Source of the DNA: Bacteroidota bacterium
GTDB lineage: Bacteria; Bacteroidota; Bacteroidia; Cytophagales; Cyclobacteriaceae
NCBI GenBank assembly: GCA_016191555.1
Contig: JACPVX010000041.1
Coordinates: forward strand, 124,001-188,000
Direction of reading: 5' to 3'
DNA: 64,000 nt
Both the position numbers and the translations under genes were made by a program. Each line of letters opens with the position of its first letter. Within the stretch, counting starts at the first letter, position 1. Below are positions 1 to 9,215 of the stretch, piece by piece. The notes under the pieces were generated by a model, which had not been told where the DNA came from, did not search any database, and saw only the letters and a list, made by a program, of their open reading frames with translations.

Positions 1-468
1 ATTCGTGTTTCATTTTACGCATTTGCCATGGGAATCTTCTTTTCATTTGGAACCGGATACATACTCTTTCGAAACGGAGTTATGTTGGGGGCTTTCTTCA
101 CACTCTTTTACCAGCATAGTTTATTAACTGATTCCATTTTAGTGGTGATGCTTCATGGCACGCTCGAAATATCAGCCATTATTTTGGCTGGCGGTGCCGG
201 TTTGCGGATGGGAAACAGCATCCTATTTCCAGGCACGTATAGTCGACTCGATTCTTTCAAGGCAGGAGCGAAAGATGGATTGAAGGTGGTGATGGGCTTG
301 ATGCCCGTTTTCATTGTAGCTGGATTTATAGAATCGTTTGTAACCCGTTATGCTAATATGCCTACAGTAATCAAAGGCGCAATTATTCTGGCATCGCTCA
401 GCTTTATCATTTATTACTTTTTTATTCTACCTGTTATCTTATCAAAAAAATATGTTTCAAAAAATTGA
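1..468 (+). CDS. SpoIIM/DUF95-family membrane protein, 5' end outside window
   Basis: The reading frame is open from base 1 (frame 1), so the gene starts upstream and only its C-terminal 155 residues are seen. The visible part is almost entirely hydrophobic, with at least three membrane segments and a conserved LHGTLEISAI stretch typical of the SpoIIM (DUF95) integral membrane family. Members of this family outside spore-formers have no settled role. It overlaps the next gene by 17 bp and heads the train of membrane protein, DUF4129, DUF4350, MoxR and DUF58 that recurs in Bacteroidota. The family call is fairly sure; the function is unknown. Confidence 0.8.
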   Translation: MRVSFYAFAMGIFFSFGTGYILFRNGVMLGAFFTLFYQHSLLTDSILVVMLHGTLEISAIILAGGAGLRMGNSILFPGTYSRLDSFKAGAKDGLKVVMGLMPVFIVAGFIESFVTRYANMPTVIKGAIILASLSFIIYYFFILPVILSKKYVSKN

Positions 469-1351
469 CCTAAGGCGTACACGCGATTTTAGTGAGAAGA
501 TCAATATTACTTTTGAGTTTGGCCGTCAAAATTTAAAACCGCTCGGGAAAGCGCTACTTTACATTACCGGCCCATTCATTGTCCTTCAAGGTTTGTTTAA
601 TGGCCTTTATCAAAAAGAGATTTTGGGAAAGGGTGGCCTGCGTGGCTTAGAATTATTCAGTGGTGGCTCAGATGCGGTAATGTGGCTCGGCATTACTTAT
701 ATTTTCATTTTGTTCGGGTATGTGTCGTCACTCATTGTGGTGTATGAATATCTACGCCTGTATGAAGCGCGCGTTGATGACCGCACCATCGAAGTGACGG
801 AATTATGGAATGAAGTAAAAGGCAACTACTTGCCCATGATTGGCTCGCTGTTTATCATGCTTATTCTTATCTTTTTAGGATTTATACTATTGATTTTGCC
901 AGGCATTTATTTAGCGGTAGTCTTTTCATTAATTCCGCCCCTTATGATCATTGAAAAAATGGGGTTTAGCGATGCGTTGAGCAGGGCATTTAAAATTATT
1001 AGTGAAAAATGGTGGAGTACCTTCGGTTTGATTTTTATTATGGGAATTATTGTTGGATTTATGGCGCTCATTTTTAGTGTGCCCCAAGCAATTTTTACTT
1101 TTCTAATGGCGATGCATGGAACCGACACTTCCATCGAGATACCCCTTTGGCAGGATGCCGGAATGATCATCAGCTCGGTTCTTTATTCAACAGGAGCTGG
1201 CCTCTTGCAATCACTTATTTTTATGTCACTTGCCTTTCAAATGTATAACTTGATTGAACGAAAAGAAGCCAAAGGTTTGATGAGCAAGCTGGAAAGTTTT
1301 GGGAAATCGGCTGAGCCGCAAAAGAGCACGGACGCGAATGAGACGTATTAG
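452..1351 (+). CDS. Polytopic membrane protein of the MoxR/DUF58 gene train
   Basis: This 299-residue protein has about six hydrophobic segments, for example around residues 75-100, 125-170 and 185-215. The N-terminus is amphipathic and the C-terminal tail is short, polar and cytosolic. It resembles the 'glycerophosphoryl diester phosphodiesterase membrane domain' type proteins that sit in such clusters, but no catalytic residues are apparent, so I do not assign an enzyme activity. The ATG at 452 lies inside the end of the upstream gene, and the stop overlaps the start of the DUF4129 gene, which points to translational coupling. It probably acts with its neighbours in an envelope-related process. 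Confidence 0.65.
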   Translation: MFQKIDLRRTRDFSEKINITFEFGRQNLKPLGKALLYITGPFIVLQGLFNGLYQKEILGKGGLRGLELFSGGSDAVMWLGITYIFILFGYVSSLIVVYEYLRLYEARVDDRTIEVTELWNEVKGNYLPMIGSLFIMLILIFLGFILLILPGIYLAVVFSLIPPLMIIEKMGFSDALSRAFKIISEKWWSTFGLIFIMGIIVGFMALIFSVPQAIFTFLMAMHGTDTSIEIPLWQDAGMIISSVLYSTGAGLLQSLIFMSLAFQMYNLIERKEAKGLMSKLESFGKSAEPQKSTDANETY

Positions 1352-2030
1352 TTTTTTATTTCTGCTCTATTGTCTTTGTTCAACTCCGGGTGTTGCGCTA
1401 ACCTCTGCCAACGACTCAACGTACGTAGAACGCCAATTCTCGGAAAAGAAAATTGAATCCTTTAAAGCAGATTCAGAATTTATCTATGGCCGCCCCAAGC
1501 AAGTAGGATCTTTTTGGGATAGGATCATCTATTGGATTCTAGAAGCCATTGGTCGCATTATTTATTTTACTACCAACACCTTTCTTGGGAAGGTATTACT
1601 TTATGGCGGTTGTATTGCTCTGCTAATTTATGTAGTGCTTAGGTTGCTGAATATTGATGCTAAAAATCTTTTTTTCAAAACTTCCGGGTCTTCGGTGAAT
1701 GTAAGCGCAATCCATGAAAACATCCATGAATTGGATTTTGATAAACTGATCGCTCAAGCTGTGGAAAAACGAGAATATCGTGAAGCGGTGCGTCTTACAT
1801 TTCTTTATTCACTTAAAAAACTAGCCGATGCAAATCTGATCAAGTGGGTTCCCGGCAAAACTAATGATGACTATTTGCGAGAAATCAAAAATCACCCTTC
1901 ATTGCCTCGCATCATGGAGTTGCGCTACTATTTTGACTATGCTTGGTATGGTCATTTTGAAATCGACTCGGTCACCTACAATTCCATCCGCAACGCCTTT
2001 AATGAATTCAATCAAACCATCAAAAAGTAA
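1338..2030 (+). CDS. DUF4129 domain protein
   Basis: This 230-residue protein starts at an ATG that overlaps the upstream gene by 14 bp. A TTG at 1299 would add an arginine-rich extension in front of the signal sequence and is less likely. There is an N-terminal hydrophobic signal (residues 4-20), a periplasmic stretch, one membrane segment (about residues 85-110), and then a helical C-terminal DUF4129 domain with AVEKREYREAVRLTFLYSL and a closing YYFDYAWYG motif. DUF4129 proteins are regularly encoded beside MoxR ATPases and DUF58 proteins, as here. Some members resemble transglutaminase-associated domains. The biochemical role is unknown. Confidence 0.8.
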   Translation: MRRISFLFLLYCLCSTPGVALTSANDSTYVERQFSEKKIESFKADSEFIYGRPKQVGSFWDRIIYWILEAIGRIIYFTTNTFLGKVLLYGGCIALLIYVVLRLLNIDAKNLFFKTSGSSVNVSAIHENIHELDFDKLIAQAVEKREYREAVRLTFLYSLKKLADANLIKWVPGKTNDDYLREIKNHPSLPRIMELRYYFDYAWYGHFEIDSVTYNSIRNAFNEFNQTIKK

Positions 2031-2037
2031 TTGAAGC

Positions 2038-3216
2038 GTGAAAGGAGAGAAAAAATACATCATTATTCTGACTCTGGTCCTTATCGGGTTTGTCGCCTTT
2101 CAATTATGGGGTCCCAAACCTTTGAATTGGATTCCTACCTACCTGCCCAAAGATAAAAACCCGTTTGGTAATTATTTGCTCAATCAAGTTTTAACGGATG
2201 TGTTTCCGGAACAAACCATTTCACACTCCAATTTTACTTTTTACGAGTTGCAAGATTCTATATTCGATCACGAAAATATTTTGAGCATTAGTGATGATTT
2301 TGATCCCGACAAGGAAGCGGTAAAAGTTCTTCTAACAAAAGTGCACGAAGGAGCGAATGTGTTTATTTCTGCTAACCGATTTGGAGGCTTATTTAGAGAC
2401 ACTTTACATCTGACGACAAAAGACAAGTTTTTCGAACAAGCTCTTGACCTCTCTTCTCAGGCCGACACCTCTTTTATTGATATGAAGATTACAGGTAAAA
2501 GATACTATTACCAATCGACTCATATTGGTTATTACTTCTACAAGGATTCGTTGCGGCACAGCTACACCACCGTGGCCACCAATGCTACCGCGCAACCAGT
2601 AACCATTCGTATAGCATGGGGCGATGGATCTATTTTACTCAACAGCACACCGTTGGCGTTTACCAATAACTACATGGTAGCTGAACAAAATCACGAATTA
2701 ATTTCTTCCACACTCTCTTATTTACCGGTGGATAAAATTTGGTGGACCAGTTACTATCAAGTAGGAAGATTGGAATCCACCTCACCGCTCCGTTTTATTC
2801 TAAAGACAGATTCACTTCGGTGGGCCTACTATCTGGCTATTTTTGGATTGCTTTGTTTTGTTCTTTTTGAAGGCAAACGCAAACAACGCATCATTCCCAT
2901 TGTATCTCCATTAGCCAATACAACACTTGAATTTGTACAAACCATCGGTAATTTGTACTGGCACGCCAAAGATTATAAGGCCATTGCCACCAAAAAGATT
3001 CTTTATTTTTTAGACCGAGTGCGCTCTAAGTATTATTTGATGCATGAACCTGAAGATCGCCTCGCACAATTATTGGCGAAGAAGACTGGTCAAAGTATTG
3101 AGGAAACACAAAAATTATTTTCCCTGATCAAAGTTATTCAAGCTTCGCCCAACATTTCAGCGCAAATGTTGCTTGACCTGACCACGGAAATGGAAAAGTA
3201 TAATTATAAAAACTAA
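2038..3216 (+). CDS. DUF4350 domain membrane protein
   Basis: This 392-residue protein starts at GTG 2038, 7 bp after the DUF4129 gene; no ATG is better placed. It has a signal anchor at residues 5-22, a periplasmic DUF4350 domain (about 30-240, beginning with the NPFGNYLLNQVL region), a second membrane helix from W262 to about 280, and a cytosolic helical tail. This architecture is typical of the DUF4350 partner in MoxR/DUF58 clusters of Bacteroidota. The domain has a GATase-like fold in the family description but no catalytic triad is evident. Function unknown; probably a membrane partner of the downstream AAA ATPase system. Confidence 0.8.
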   Translation: MKGEKKYIIILTLVLIGFVAFQLWGPKPLNWIPTYLPKDKNPFGNYLLNQVLTDVFPEQTISHSNFTFYELQDSIFDHENILSISDDFDPDKEAVKVLLTKVHEGANVFISANRFGGLFRDTLHLTTKDKFFEQALDLSSQADTSFIDMKITGKRYYYQSTHIGYYFYKDSLRHSYTTVATNATAQPVTIRIAWGDGSILLNSTPLAFTNNYMVAEQNHELISSTLSYLPVDKIWWTSYYQVGRLESTSPLRFILKTDSLRWAYYLAIFGLLCFVLFEGKRKQRIIPIVSPLANTTLEFVQTIGNLYWHAKDYKAIATKKILYFLDRVRSKYYLMHEPEDRLAQLLAKKTGQSIEETQKLFSLIKVIQASPNISAQMLLDLTTEMEKYNYKN

Positions 3217-3217
3217 T

Positions 3218-4192
3218 ATGGAGGAAATTTTTAAAACCCGCATTGATCTTACCCCTTTGCACGAAAATGTAAATCGCATTAAGGAAGAGATTTCAAAAGT
3301 AATTATTGGTCAAGATCACCTATTGGAATTATTACTCACAGCCATTTTGGCAAAGGGTCATGTGTTGATCGAGGGCGTGCCCGGTGTTGCCAAGACACTT
3401 ACCAGCAAATTATTGGCACAGGCCATCGACTCACAATTTTCGCGAATTCAGTTTACTCCGGATCTGATGCCTTCGGATGTAATCGGAACGGCCATCTTCA
3501 ATCCAAAAACAACAGCATTCGAATTTCGAAAGGGGCCGATTTTTTCAAACCTCATTTTAATTGACGAGATCAATCGCGCTCCGGCCAAAACTCAAGCGGC
3601 TCTTTTTGAAGTGATGGAAGAACGACAGATTACTTCTGATGGCGTCACCTATTTGCTGGAAGAGCCGTACATGGTGTTGGCTACCCAAAATCCAATTGAG
3701 CAAGAAGGAACCTATCGTTTGCCGGAAGCCCAACTGGATCGTTTCCTTTTTAAAATAGTAGTGGGATATCCGGGGCTGGCAGAAGAGAAAAGGATTCTTC
3801 AATTAAATCTGCTCAACGATTTAAAGAGTCAAATGACAAAAATACAAAAGGTGCTCAATGCTGATCAAATCAAAGCGTGTCGCGAACTGGTAGCGCAGGT
3901 GCATGTAGAAGAAAAAATTATTTCCTACATCGCGGAGATTGCTCAGGAAACCCGCTCTAATCCTTCGTTGTTTTTGGGATGTTCACCGCGTGCCAGTGTT
4001 GCGTTACTCAACGCGAGTCGGGCATTGGCAGCAATTCGTGGTCGCGATTTTGTGACGCCCGAAGATATTAAAACATTGGCTATGCCTTTATTTTGCCATC
4101 GCTTGATCCTTACGCCTGAGAAAGAAATGGAAGGGCAACGCATTGAAGATGTAATTATGCAGATCGTGAACAAAATTGAAGTTCCCCGTTAG
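3218..4192 (+). CDS. MoxR-family AAA+ ATPase
   Basis: This 324-residue MoxR-type ATPase has Walker A GVPGVAKT at residues 53-60, Walker B LILIDE ending at D116-E117, a sensor region (LATQNPIEQEGTYRLPEAQLDRF) and a C-terminal lid with SPRASVAL. MoxR proteins are thought to act as chaperones that mature or load metal cofactors onto partner proteins with VWA-like domains. The partner here is presumably the DUF58 protein whose GTG start overlaps this stop by one base. The full window has a second, separate MoxR gene at 44645. The family call is certain; the client is unknown. Confidence 0.93.
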   Translation: MEEIFKTRIDLTPLHENVNRIKEEISKVIIGQDHLLELLLTAILAKGHVLIEGVPGVAKTLTSKLLAQAIDSQFSRIQFTPDLMPSDVIGTAIFNPKTTAFEFRKGPIFSNLILIDEINRAPAKTQAALFEVMEERQITSDGVTYLLEEPYMVLATQNPIEQEGTYRLPEAQLDRFLFKIVVGYPGLAEEKRILQLNLLNDLKSQMTKIQKVLNADQIKACRELVAQVHVEEKIISYIAEIAQETRSNPSLFLGCSPRASVALLNASRALAAIRGRDFVTPEDIKTLAMPLFCHRLILTPEKEMEGQRIEDVIMQIVNKIEVPR

Positions 4193-5523
4193 TGAAGCTA
4201 TTACGTTCCATCTATTTTGGTAATCGGTTTTTCGTGGCCGTTGGGCTTTGTGTTGCTGGCTTCATCTTTAGCTACACGGTGCCTGTGTTTTTTCCTATTG
4301 TAAAAATTTGCCTGCTGCTACTCATCAGCTTAACAGTGGTTGAGTTACTCATTCTTTGGGGAGGTAATCAAACCGTTTTACTTGAACGAAAAATCCCAGA
4401 GAGGCTGTCTAATGGAGATGAAAATACGATTACGTTATTGCTTCAAAGTAACTACAAGCTCACAATTCATCTTTCAATCATTGACGAAATTCCGATTCAA
4501 TTTCAAAAGAGAGATTTCGCTATTCATCTGACATTAGCGCCCAACAAAAAATCAGAAATCAACTATACCCTTCGTCCGGTAAAGCGTGGAGAGTATCATT
4601 TTGGCAACTCCTATGTATTCGTAAATTCTTCATTAAAATTATTGACGCGAAGAGTTGAAGTATCGGGCAATAAAACCGTGCCGGTATATCCCTCTTTTAT
4701 TCAAATGCGAAAGTTCGAGCTATTGGCGATCTCTAATCAACTGGTGAACACTGGTATTAAGCGCGTGCGCAAAATTGGTCACAACTTAGAATTTGAATTA
4801 ATTAAAAAATATGTACCGGGAGATGATGCCCGCACCGTAAACTGGAAAGCCTTCGCCAGACGCGGTGAATTAATGGTGAATCACTATCAAGATGAACGAT
4901 CGCAGCAAGTTTATTCTTTAATTGATAAAGGTCGTTTGATGCAAATGCCTTTTGAAGGTATGAGCTTACTGGATTATGCCATTAATGCCAGTTTGGTAAT
5001 TTCAAACATTGCTATCAAGAAATCAGACAAGGCCGGATTAATCACTTTTCAGGATAAAGTAGGAACTGTGTTGCAAGCCGGACGTGTCAATAATCAAATA
5101 GCTCAAATTCTTCAGGCGCTTTACAACCAAAAAACTGCGTATCGTGAACCGGATTTTTCAACCTTGTTTTCTTCGGTACGCAAAAATATTTCGCAGCGCA
5201 GTTTGCTGTTGCTGTTTACAAACTTCGAAACATTGCAAGGCCTAAACCGGCAGCTTCGCTATCTGCGTAAGTTAGCTCAATACCATCTGGTAGTAGTCAT
5301 CTTTTTTGAAAACACAGAATTAAAAAAGCTCATTAAAGACCCACACACTGATTTACAATCTTTATTCTATCAATCGGTTGCTGAAAAATTAAACTATGAA
5401 AAGCGACTGATTGTAAAGGAATTGAATAAAAATGGCATCCATTCTATTCTTTCGCAGCCGCAAGATCTCACGATCAACACCATCAACAAATATTTAGAAC
5501 TGAAAGCCCGCAGTTTAATTTGA
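4192..5523 (+). CDS. DUF58 domain protein
   Basis: This 443-residue protein starts with GTG within the stop region of moxR (TAGTG). Two adjacent N-terminal membrane segments (about residues 8-55) are followed by a beta-rich region and the DUF58 core, recognised by PGDDARTVNWKAFARRGEL near residues 208-226. The C-terminal half has the layout of a VWA-like fold (YSLIDKGR, then LLLLFTNFE). DUF58 proteins pair with MoxR ATPases and are the likely client of the upstream ATPase. This is the last gene of the train; the following 140 bp lack a strong terminator. Confidence 0.88.
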   Translation: MKLLRSIYFGNRFFVAVGLCVAGFIFSYTVPVFFPIVKICLLLLISLTVVELLILWGGNQTVLLERKIPERLSNGDENTITLLLQSNYKLTIHLSIIDEIPIQFQKRDFAIHLTLAPNKKSEINYTLRPVKRGEYHFGNSYVFVNSSLKLLTRRVEVSGNKTVPVYPSFIQMRKFELLAISNQLVNTGIKRVRKIGHNLEFELIKKYVPGDDARTVNWKAFARRGELMVNHYQDERSQQVYSLIDKGRLMQMPFEGMSLLDYAINASLVISNIAIKKSDKAGLITFQDKVGTVLQAGRVNNQIAQILQALYNQKTAYREPDFSTLFSSVRKNISQRSLLLLFTNFETLQGLNRQLRYLRKLAQYHLVVVIFFENTELKKLIKDPHTDLQSLFYQSVAEKLNYEKRLIVKELNKNGIHSILSQPQDLTINTINKYLELKARSLI

Positions 5524-5663
5524 TAAAAGAAATTACTTAATTGTATCTTTATCATTGAGAACTTATTTGGACGTTCGGGCCTAAACAGAGGGGAAGGAAT
5601 CAGGCGAATTCAAAAAGCCTGTTTGGGTTAGAAGGCAAAATATTCATCAAAACAAGTAAAGAA

Positions 5664-8600
5664 ATGAAAAGAATTAGCGTTCTATTTTTCGCTGTGTTGG
5701 GCTATGCGACCCTCACATCGGCTCAGCAATTAATGAGTATCTCACCGAAGAAACCGGTGGTATGTTATCTGGAGGCTAAAAATAAAAACACGGTTATTCC
5801 TCCACCGGCTGCTTACCTGAAGGCGAAGGCGAATCCAAATGCCCGAACAGCTACTGCCGTATTCGATGTAGAATATGTAGGATTTAGCACACAAGCACAA
5901 ACTGCTTTTCAGGAAGCCGTAAACATTTGGTCAACCCTTATCCAATCGCCTGTAAAAATTAAAATCAAAGCGTATTGGCGACCACTGGGCACCAATGTAT
6001 TGGGCTCCGCTATTTGGGGAAATGCCTTTGCGAATTTTCCAAATGCGCAAAAGCTGAACACGTTTTATCCTGTAGCGTTGGCTGAAAAAATTGCTGGCAA
6101 AGATCTTAATCATCCCGATTCGGTAGACATTTTCGCCAATTTTAGCAGTGAAGCCTCATGGTATTATGGTACAAGTGGTTTACCTCCGGGTGGAACCACC
6201 GACTTAGTTTCTGTTGTACTGCATGAAATTGGCCATGGTCTTGGCTTCACTGATTCTTATGATGTGGAGAGCGGGCAAGGATCGCACGGAGTTCAATCAA
6301 CAACCGTTCCTATCATTTATGATTTGGCTATTGAGAATGGTAGTAATCAAAATTTGTTTCAAATCTTCACATCTCCTTCGGCTACATTAGCTACGGAGTT
6401 GTTAAGCAGCAATATTTTCTACAACTCCCCTTTGGCAAAAGCGGCCAATAATAATGATCTCCCTCGATTATATGCACCTTCAACCTGGAATAGTGGCAGT
6501 AGCATTGCCCACTTAAATGAGGGTACCTACCCGGCTGGCAATGGCAATTCATTAATGACCCCCTTTATTGGTTTTACAGAAGTAATGCACGACCCAGGCC
6601 CCATTGTGATGAACATTTTCAGCGATATGGGTTGGGTAAACACACGAATAGCGCATACACCTGTAAACAAAGAGTCTTTTGGATCTACCACATTGACTGC
6701 CAAAGTAGCCAGCGATAATGGTTTTGATGCCGCCAAAGTAAAATTAAAATATATTAAAAAAAGCATAGGCACGGAAACAGAGGTAGTCGGAACTGCTACC
6801 GGAAATGCCGGTGAGTTTTCTTTTACGATTCCGGCTTCAGCCAATAATGACAGCGTGTTTTATTATATCACTGCGACCGATGTAATCAACCGCGAATACA
6901 CTAACCCCGGCAAATTTGCTCGCGCAAAAAATACTGAATTGCAAGGCCGATACACCATGGGTTTAGGTGCCGACCTAACCGCACCTACTATTACACACAC
7001 ACCGAAATCCTTCATTGCGGAAACGGCTACCGAGTTAAAGTTAGATGCTTTAGTTTCTGATAATATTGGTATCCAAACTGTAATGCTGGATTATTGGATC
7101 AACAACGTTCAACAAACGTCTATATCGATGAGCCAGACCGGCACCATTTCCCTTAGTACCAGCGGCCTGTTGGCAACGTATGCTTCATCCTATATCGTTA
7201 CTATTCCGTTTACAAATGGCAGCATCAAAAACGGAGATGTAGTTAGTTACCGAATCAGAGCAACGGATAATTCAACAGCACAAAATATTGGCTACAGTCC
7301 TACCTCTACTACCAAGCACAGTTTAAATGTGGTGGGCCTTGCTGCCACGCAGGATAGTTATCAAAATAATTTCGATAATCTATCAACGGCAGATTTCTTT
7401 GGTGATACTCAGTTTGGGATGTCAACTCCATCGGGTTTTACAAATGGTGCAATCCATTCCATACATCCTTATCCGGAAGCAGGATCAGGTCCAGACTTAA
7501 ATTTTGTGTACCAATTGCGCATCCCCATAAAAGTAAAAGCTCAAAATGCCGCTGTAAAGTTTGATGAAATTGTTTTGGTAGAACCAGGCGAAGACGGCTT
7601 TGCATTTGGTACAGTCGAATTCTTTGATTACGTAGTTGTAGAAGGATCGAAGAATGGAGGAACTACATGGACTCCCATTGCCGATGGATATGATAGCCGA
7701 GATTATACACCTTGGCTTACCAAGTATAATTCTTCCGTTGTTAGTAACATATCGCAAGGTGTGGGCGACCCTTCTCTATTCCGAAGCCGCACGCTGAATT
7801 TGTTGAACAAATTCGCTGCCGGAGATGAGGTGGTGATTCGCTTTCGTTTGTTTAGCGATGCTGGTGCTGCCGGATGGGGATGGGCAATCGATAACTTAAA
7901 AATTCAAATTGATGAAACACCTCCCGCTGTTACTCACAATCATTTCAACTTTACTACTGACAAATCACAACCATTGGCCATTGCCGTAAAAGCAACGGAT
8001 GAAAGTGGTTTGAAGTCGCTGGCGATAGAATATAAAGTGAATAGTGGCTCTATCACCACCTCTAATTTTACCGTTAGCCAAGGAATTTCTGATTATACAT
8101 TGAATCTGAATATTTCAGCTGCTTCTGTAGGCGATGATGTGCAATACCGAATCAGAGCGATCGACAATCTCAATAATGAAGTAGTGCTGCCATCTTCTGA
8201 TTTTTTCCATGTACCTATTATTACCATCGGCACGCCAGTCACACAATATACATCTGATTTTAATGCAGCTAATTCCGATTTTGTTGGCAACTTCTTTGGT
8301 GTCTCTACGCCTTCCGGTTTTACGGATGGTGCAATCCACACCAGCCACCCATACCCCAATGGCTTTGGCGCCAATGGTGTTTCCGATTACATTTTCATGT
8401 TGAAAAAACCAATCACAGTTAGCGCGACCAATGCCATCATCGTTCTGACAGAAGTAGCTGTTGCTGAATATGCACTCAACACCGACTATTTCGTAGTGGA
8501 GGCATCAAAGAATAACGGCACCAGCTGGGAGACACTAGTCGACAAATATTCTGGGAATGCTTATCTGGAATGGAAAACCGCCTATGACTCAAAACTCAAT

Positions 8601-9041
8601 GGGACCTCATCGATTTATAAAACCCGATTCTTCGATATTGTGAAAACCGGAAAATTTGCTGCTGGAGACAATATCTTAATCCGATTCCGCCTTTCAGCCA
8701 ACAGCTCAAACAACTCGTGGGGCTGGGCCATCGACAACTTAAGTATTCAGGGGCCGATTACGGGTGTGGAGAAAGCCTTGCTTGCCAACTCATTCAGCAT
8801 CTACCCAAATCCTTCAAATGGAAACTCTATCAAAGTTGAGTTAACTTCCGAATCAGGTGTGCCGGTACGCCTGCAAGTATTAAACTCGCAAGGACAGAGC
8901 GTTCAATCGGATGAAATAGCTCCCATAGACAAGTTGGTTCATCAGGAGTACAATGCTACTGGTTGGTCAAATGGCGTTTACTTGCTAAAAGCAGAGGTGA
9001 ACGGTGTGGTGGTAACAAAGAAATTTATCAAGAGCGAATAA
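5664..9041 (+). CDS. Secreted metzincin-like zinc metalloprotease with T9SS sorting domain
   Basis: This 1125-residue protein has a signal peptide (residues 1-21) and a catalytic domain carrying H187-E-I-G-H191-G-L-G-F-T-D197. It fits HExxHxxGxxH/D with Asp at the third ligand position. A plausible Met-turn is M298 (NSLMTPF). Two Ig-like or CARDB-like stretches are each followed by a homologous module of about 160-175 residues (about 575-748 and 876-1029). Both modules contain STPSGFT(N/D)GAIH and end in WGWAIDNL(K/S)IQ. The last 90 residues (SIYPNPSNGNS ... KKFIKSE) form a type A T9SS C-terminal sorting domain, so the protein should be exported by T9SS and anchored or released at the surface. 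The substrate is unknown. Confidence 0.85.
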   Translation: MKRISVLFFAVLGYATLTSAQQLMSISPKKPVVCYLEAKNKNTVIPPPAAYLKAKANPNARTATAVFDVEYVGFSTQAQTAFQEAVNIWSTLIQSPVKIKIKAYWRPLGTNVLGSAIWGNAFANFPNAQKLNTFYPVALAEKIAGKDLNHPDSVDIFANFSSEASWYYGTSGLPPGGTTDLVSVVLHEIGHGLGFTDSYDVESGQGSHGVQSTTVPIIYDLAIENGSNQNLFQIFTSPSATLATELLSSNIFYNSPLAKAANNNDLPRLYAPSTWNSGSSIAHLNEGTYPAGNGNSLMTPFIGFTEVMHDPGPIVMNIFSDMGWVNTRIAHTPVNKESFGSTTLTAKVASDNGFDAAKVKLKYIKKSIGTETEVVGTATGNAGEFSFTIPASANNDSVFYYITATDVINREYTNPGKFARAKNTELQGRYTMGLGADLTAPTITHTPKSFIAETATELKLDALVSDNIGIQTVMLDYWINNVQQTSISMSQTGTISLSTSGLLATYASSYIVTIPFTNGSIKNGDVVSYRIRATDNSTAQNIGYSPTSTTKHSLNVVGLAATQDSYQNNFDNLSTADFFGDTQFGMSTPSGFTNGAIHSIHPYPEAGSGPDLNFVYQLRIPIKVKAQNAAVKFDEIVLVEPGEDGFAFGTVEFFDYVVVEGSKNGGTTWTPIADGYDSRDYTPWLTKYNSSVVSNISQGVGDPSLFRSRTLNLLNKFAAGDEVVIRFRLFSDAGAAGWGWAIDNLKIQIDETPPAVTHNHFNFTTDKSQPLAIAVKATDESGLKSLAIEYKVNSGSITTSNFTVSQGISDYTLNLNISAASVGDDVQYRIRAIDNLNNEVVLPSSDFFHVPIITIGTPVTQYTSDFNAANSDFVGNFFGVSTPSGFTDGAIHTSHPYPNGFGANGVSDYIFMLKKPITVSATNAIIVLTEVAVAEYALNTDYFVVEASKNNGTSWETLVDKYSGNAYLEWKTAYDSKLNGTSSIYKTRFFDIVKTGKFAAGDNILIRFRLSANSSNNSWGWAIDNLSIQGPITGVEKALLANSFSIYPNPSNGNSIKVELTSESGVPVRLQVLNSQGQSVQSDEIAPIDKLVHQEYNATGWSNGVYLLKAEVNGVVVTKKFIKSE

Positions 9042-9067
9042 TCCACCAAACAGACATTCAAAAAAGG

Positions 9068-9091
9068 AGGAGGCCGCAAGCCTCCTTTTTT
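9068..9091 (+). terminator. Intrinsic terminator of the metalloprotease gene
   Basis: A perfect 7-bp stem (AGGAGGC at 9068-9074 with GCCTCCT at 9080-9086), a CGCAA loop and a run of six T follow the protease stop by 26 bp. Confidence 0.9.
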
Positions 9092-9130
9092 ATTTTCACA
9101 TTTTCTGTAAATAATCTTTCAAACCGAAGG

Positions 9131-9157
9131 TTTGGTTTCAAACAGTGTTTATTTTTG
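9131..9157 (+). promoter_or_regulatory. Candidate Bacteroidota promoter for carB
   Basis: TATTTTTG at 9150-9157 matches the Bacteroidota minus-7 consensus TAnnTTTG. A TTTG at 9131-9134 lies 15 bp upstream as a possible minus-33 box, slightly closer than usual. The start codon is 58 bp downstream, which leaves a leader of about 50 nt. Confidence 0.5.
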
Positions 9158-9215
9158 CCTGCTTTTTGCCTACGCGTTTGGGCAAAAGCTGGTCAATCAT
9201 CCTACCTAATTAACT

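Noticed and set aside
1299-1337. TTG start for the DUF4129 gene
   Set aside because: It would add an Arg-rich stretch before a clear signal sequence and extend the overlap with the upstream gene; ATG 1338 fits better.
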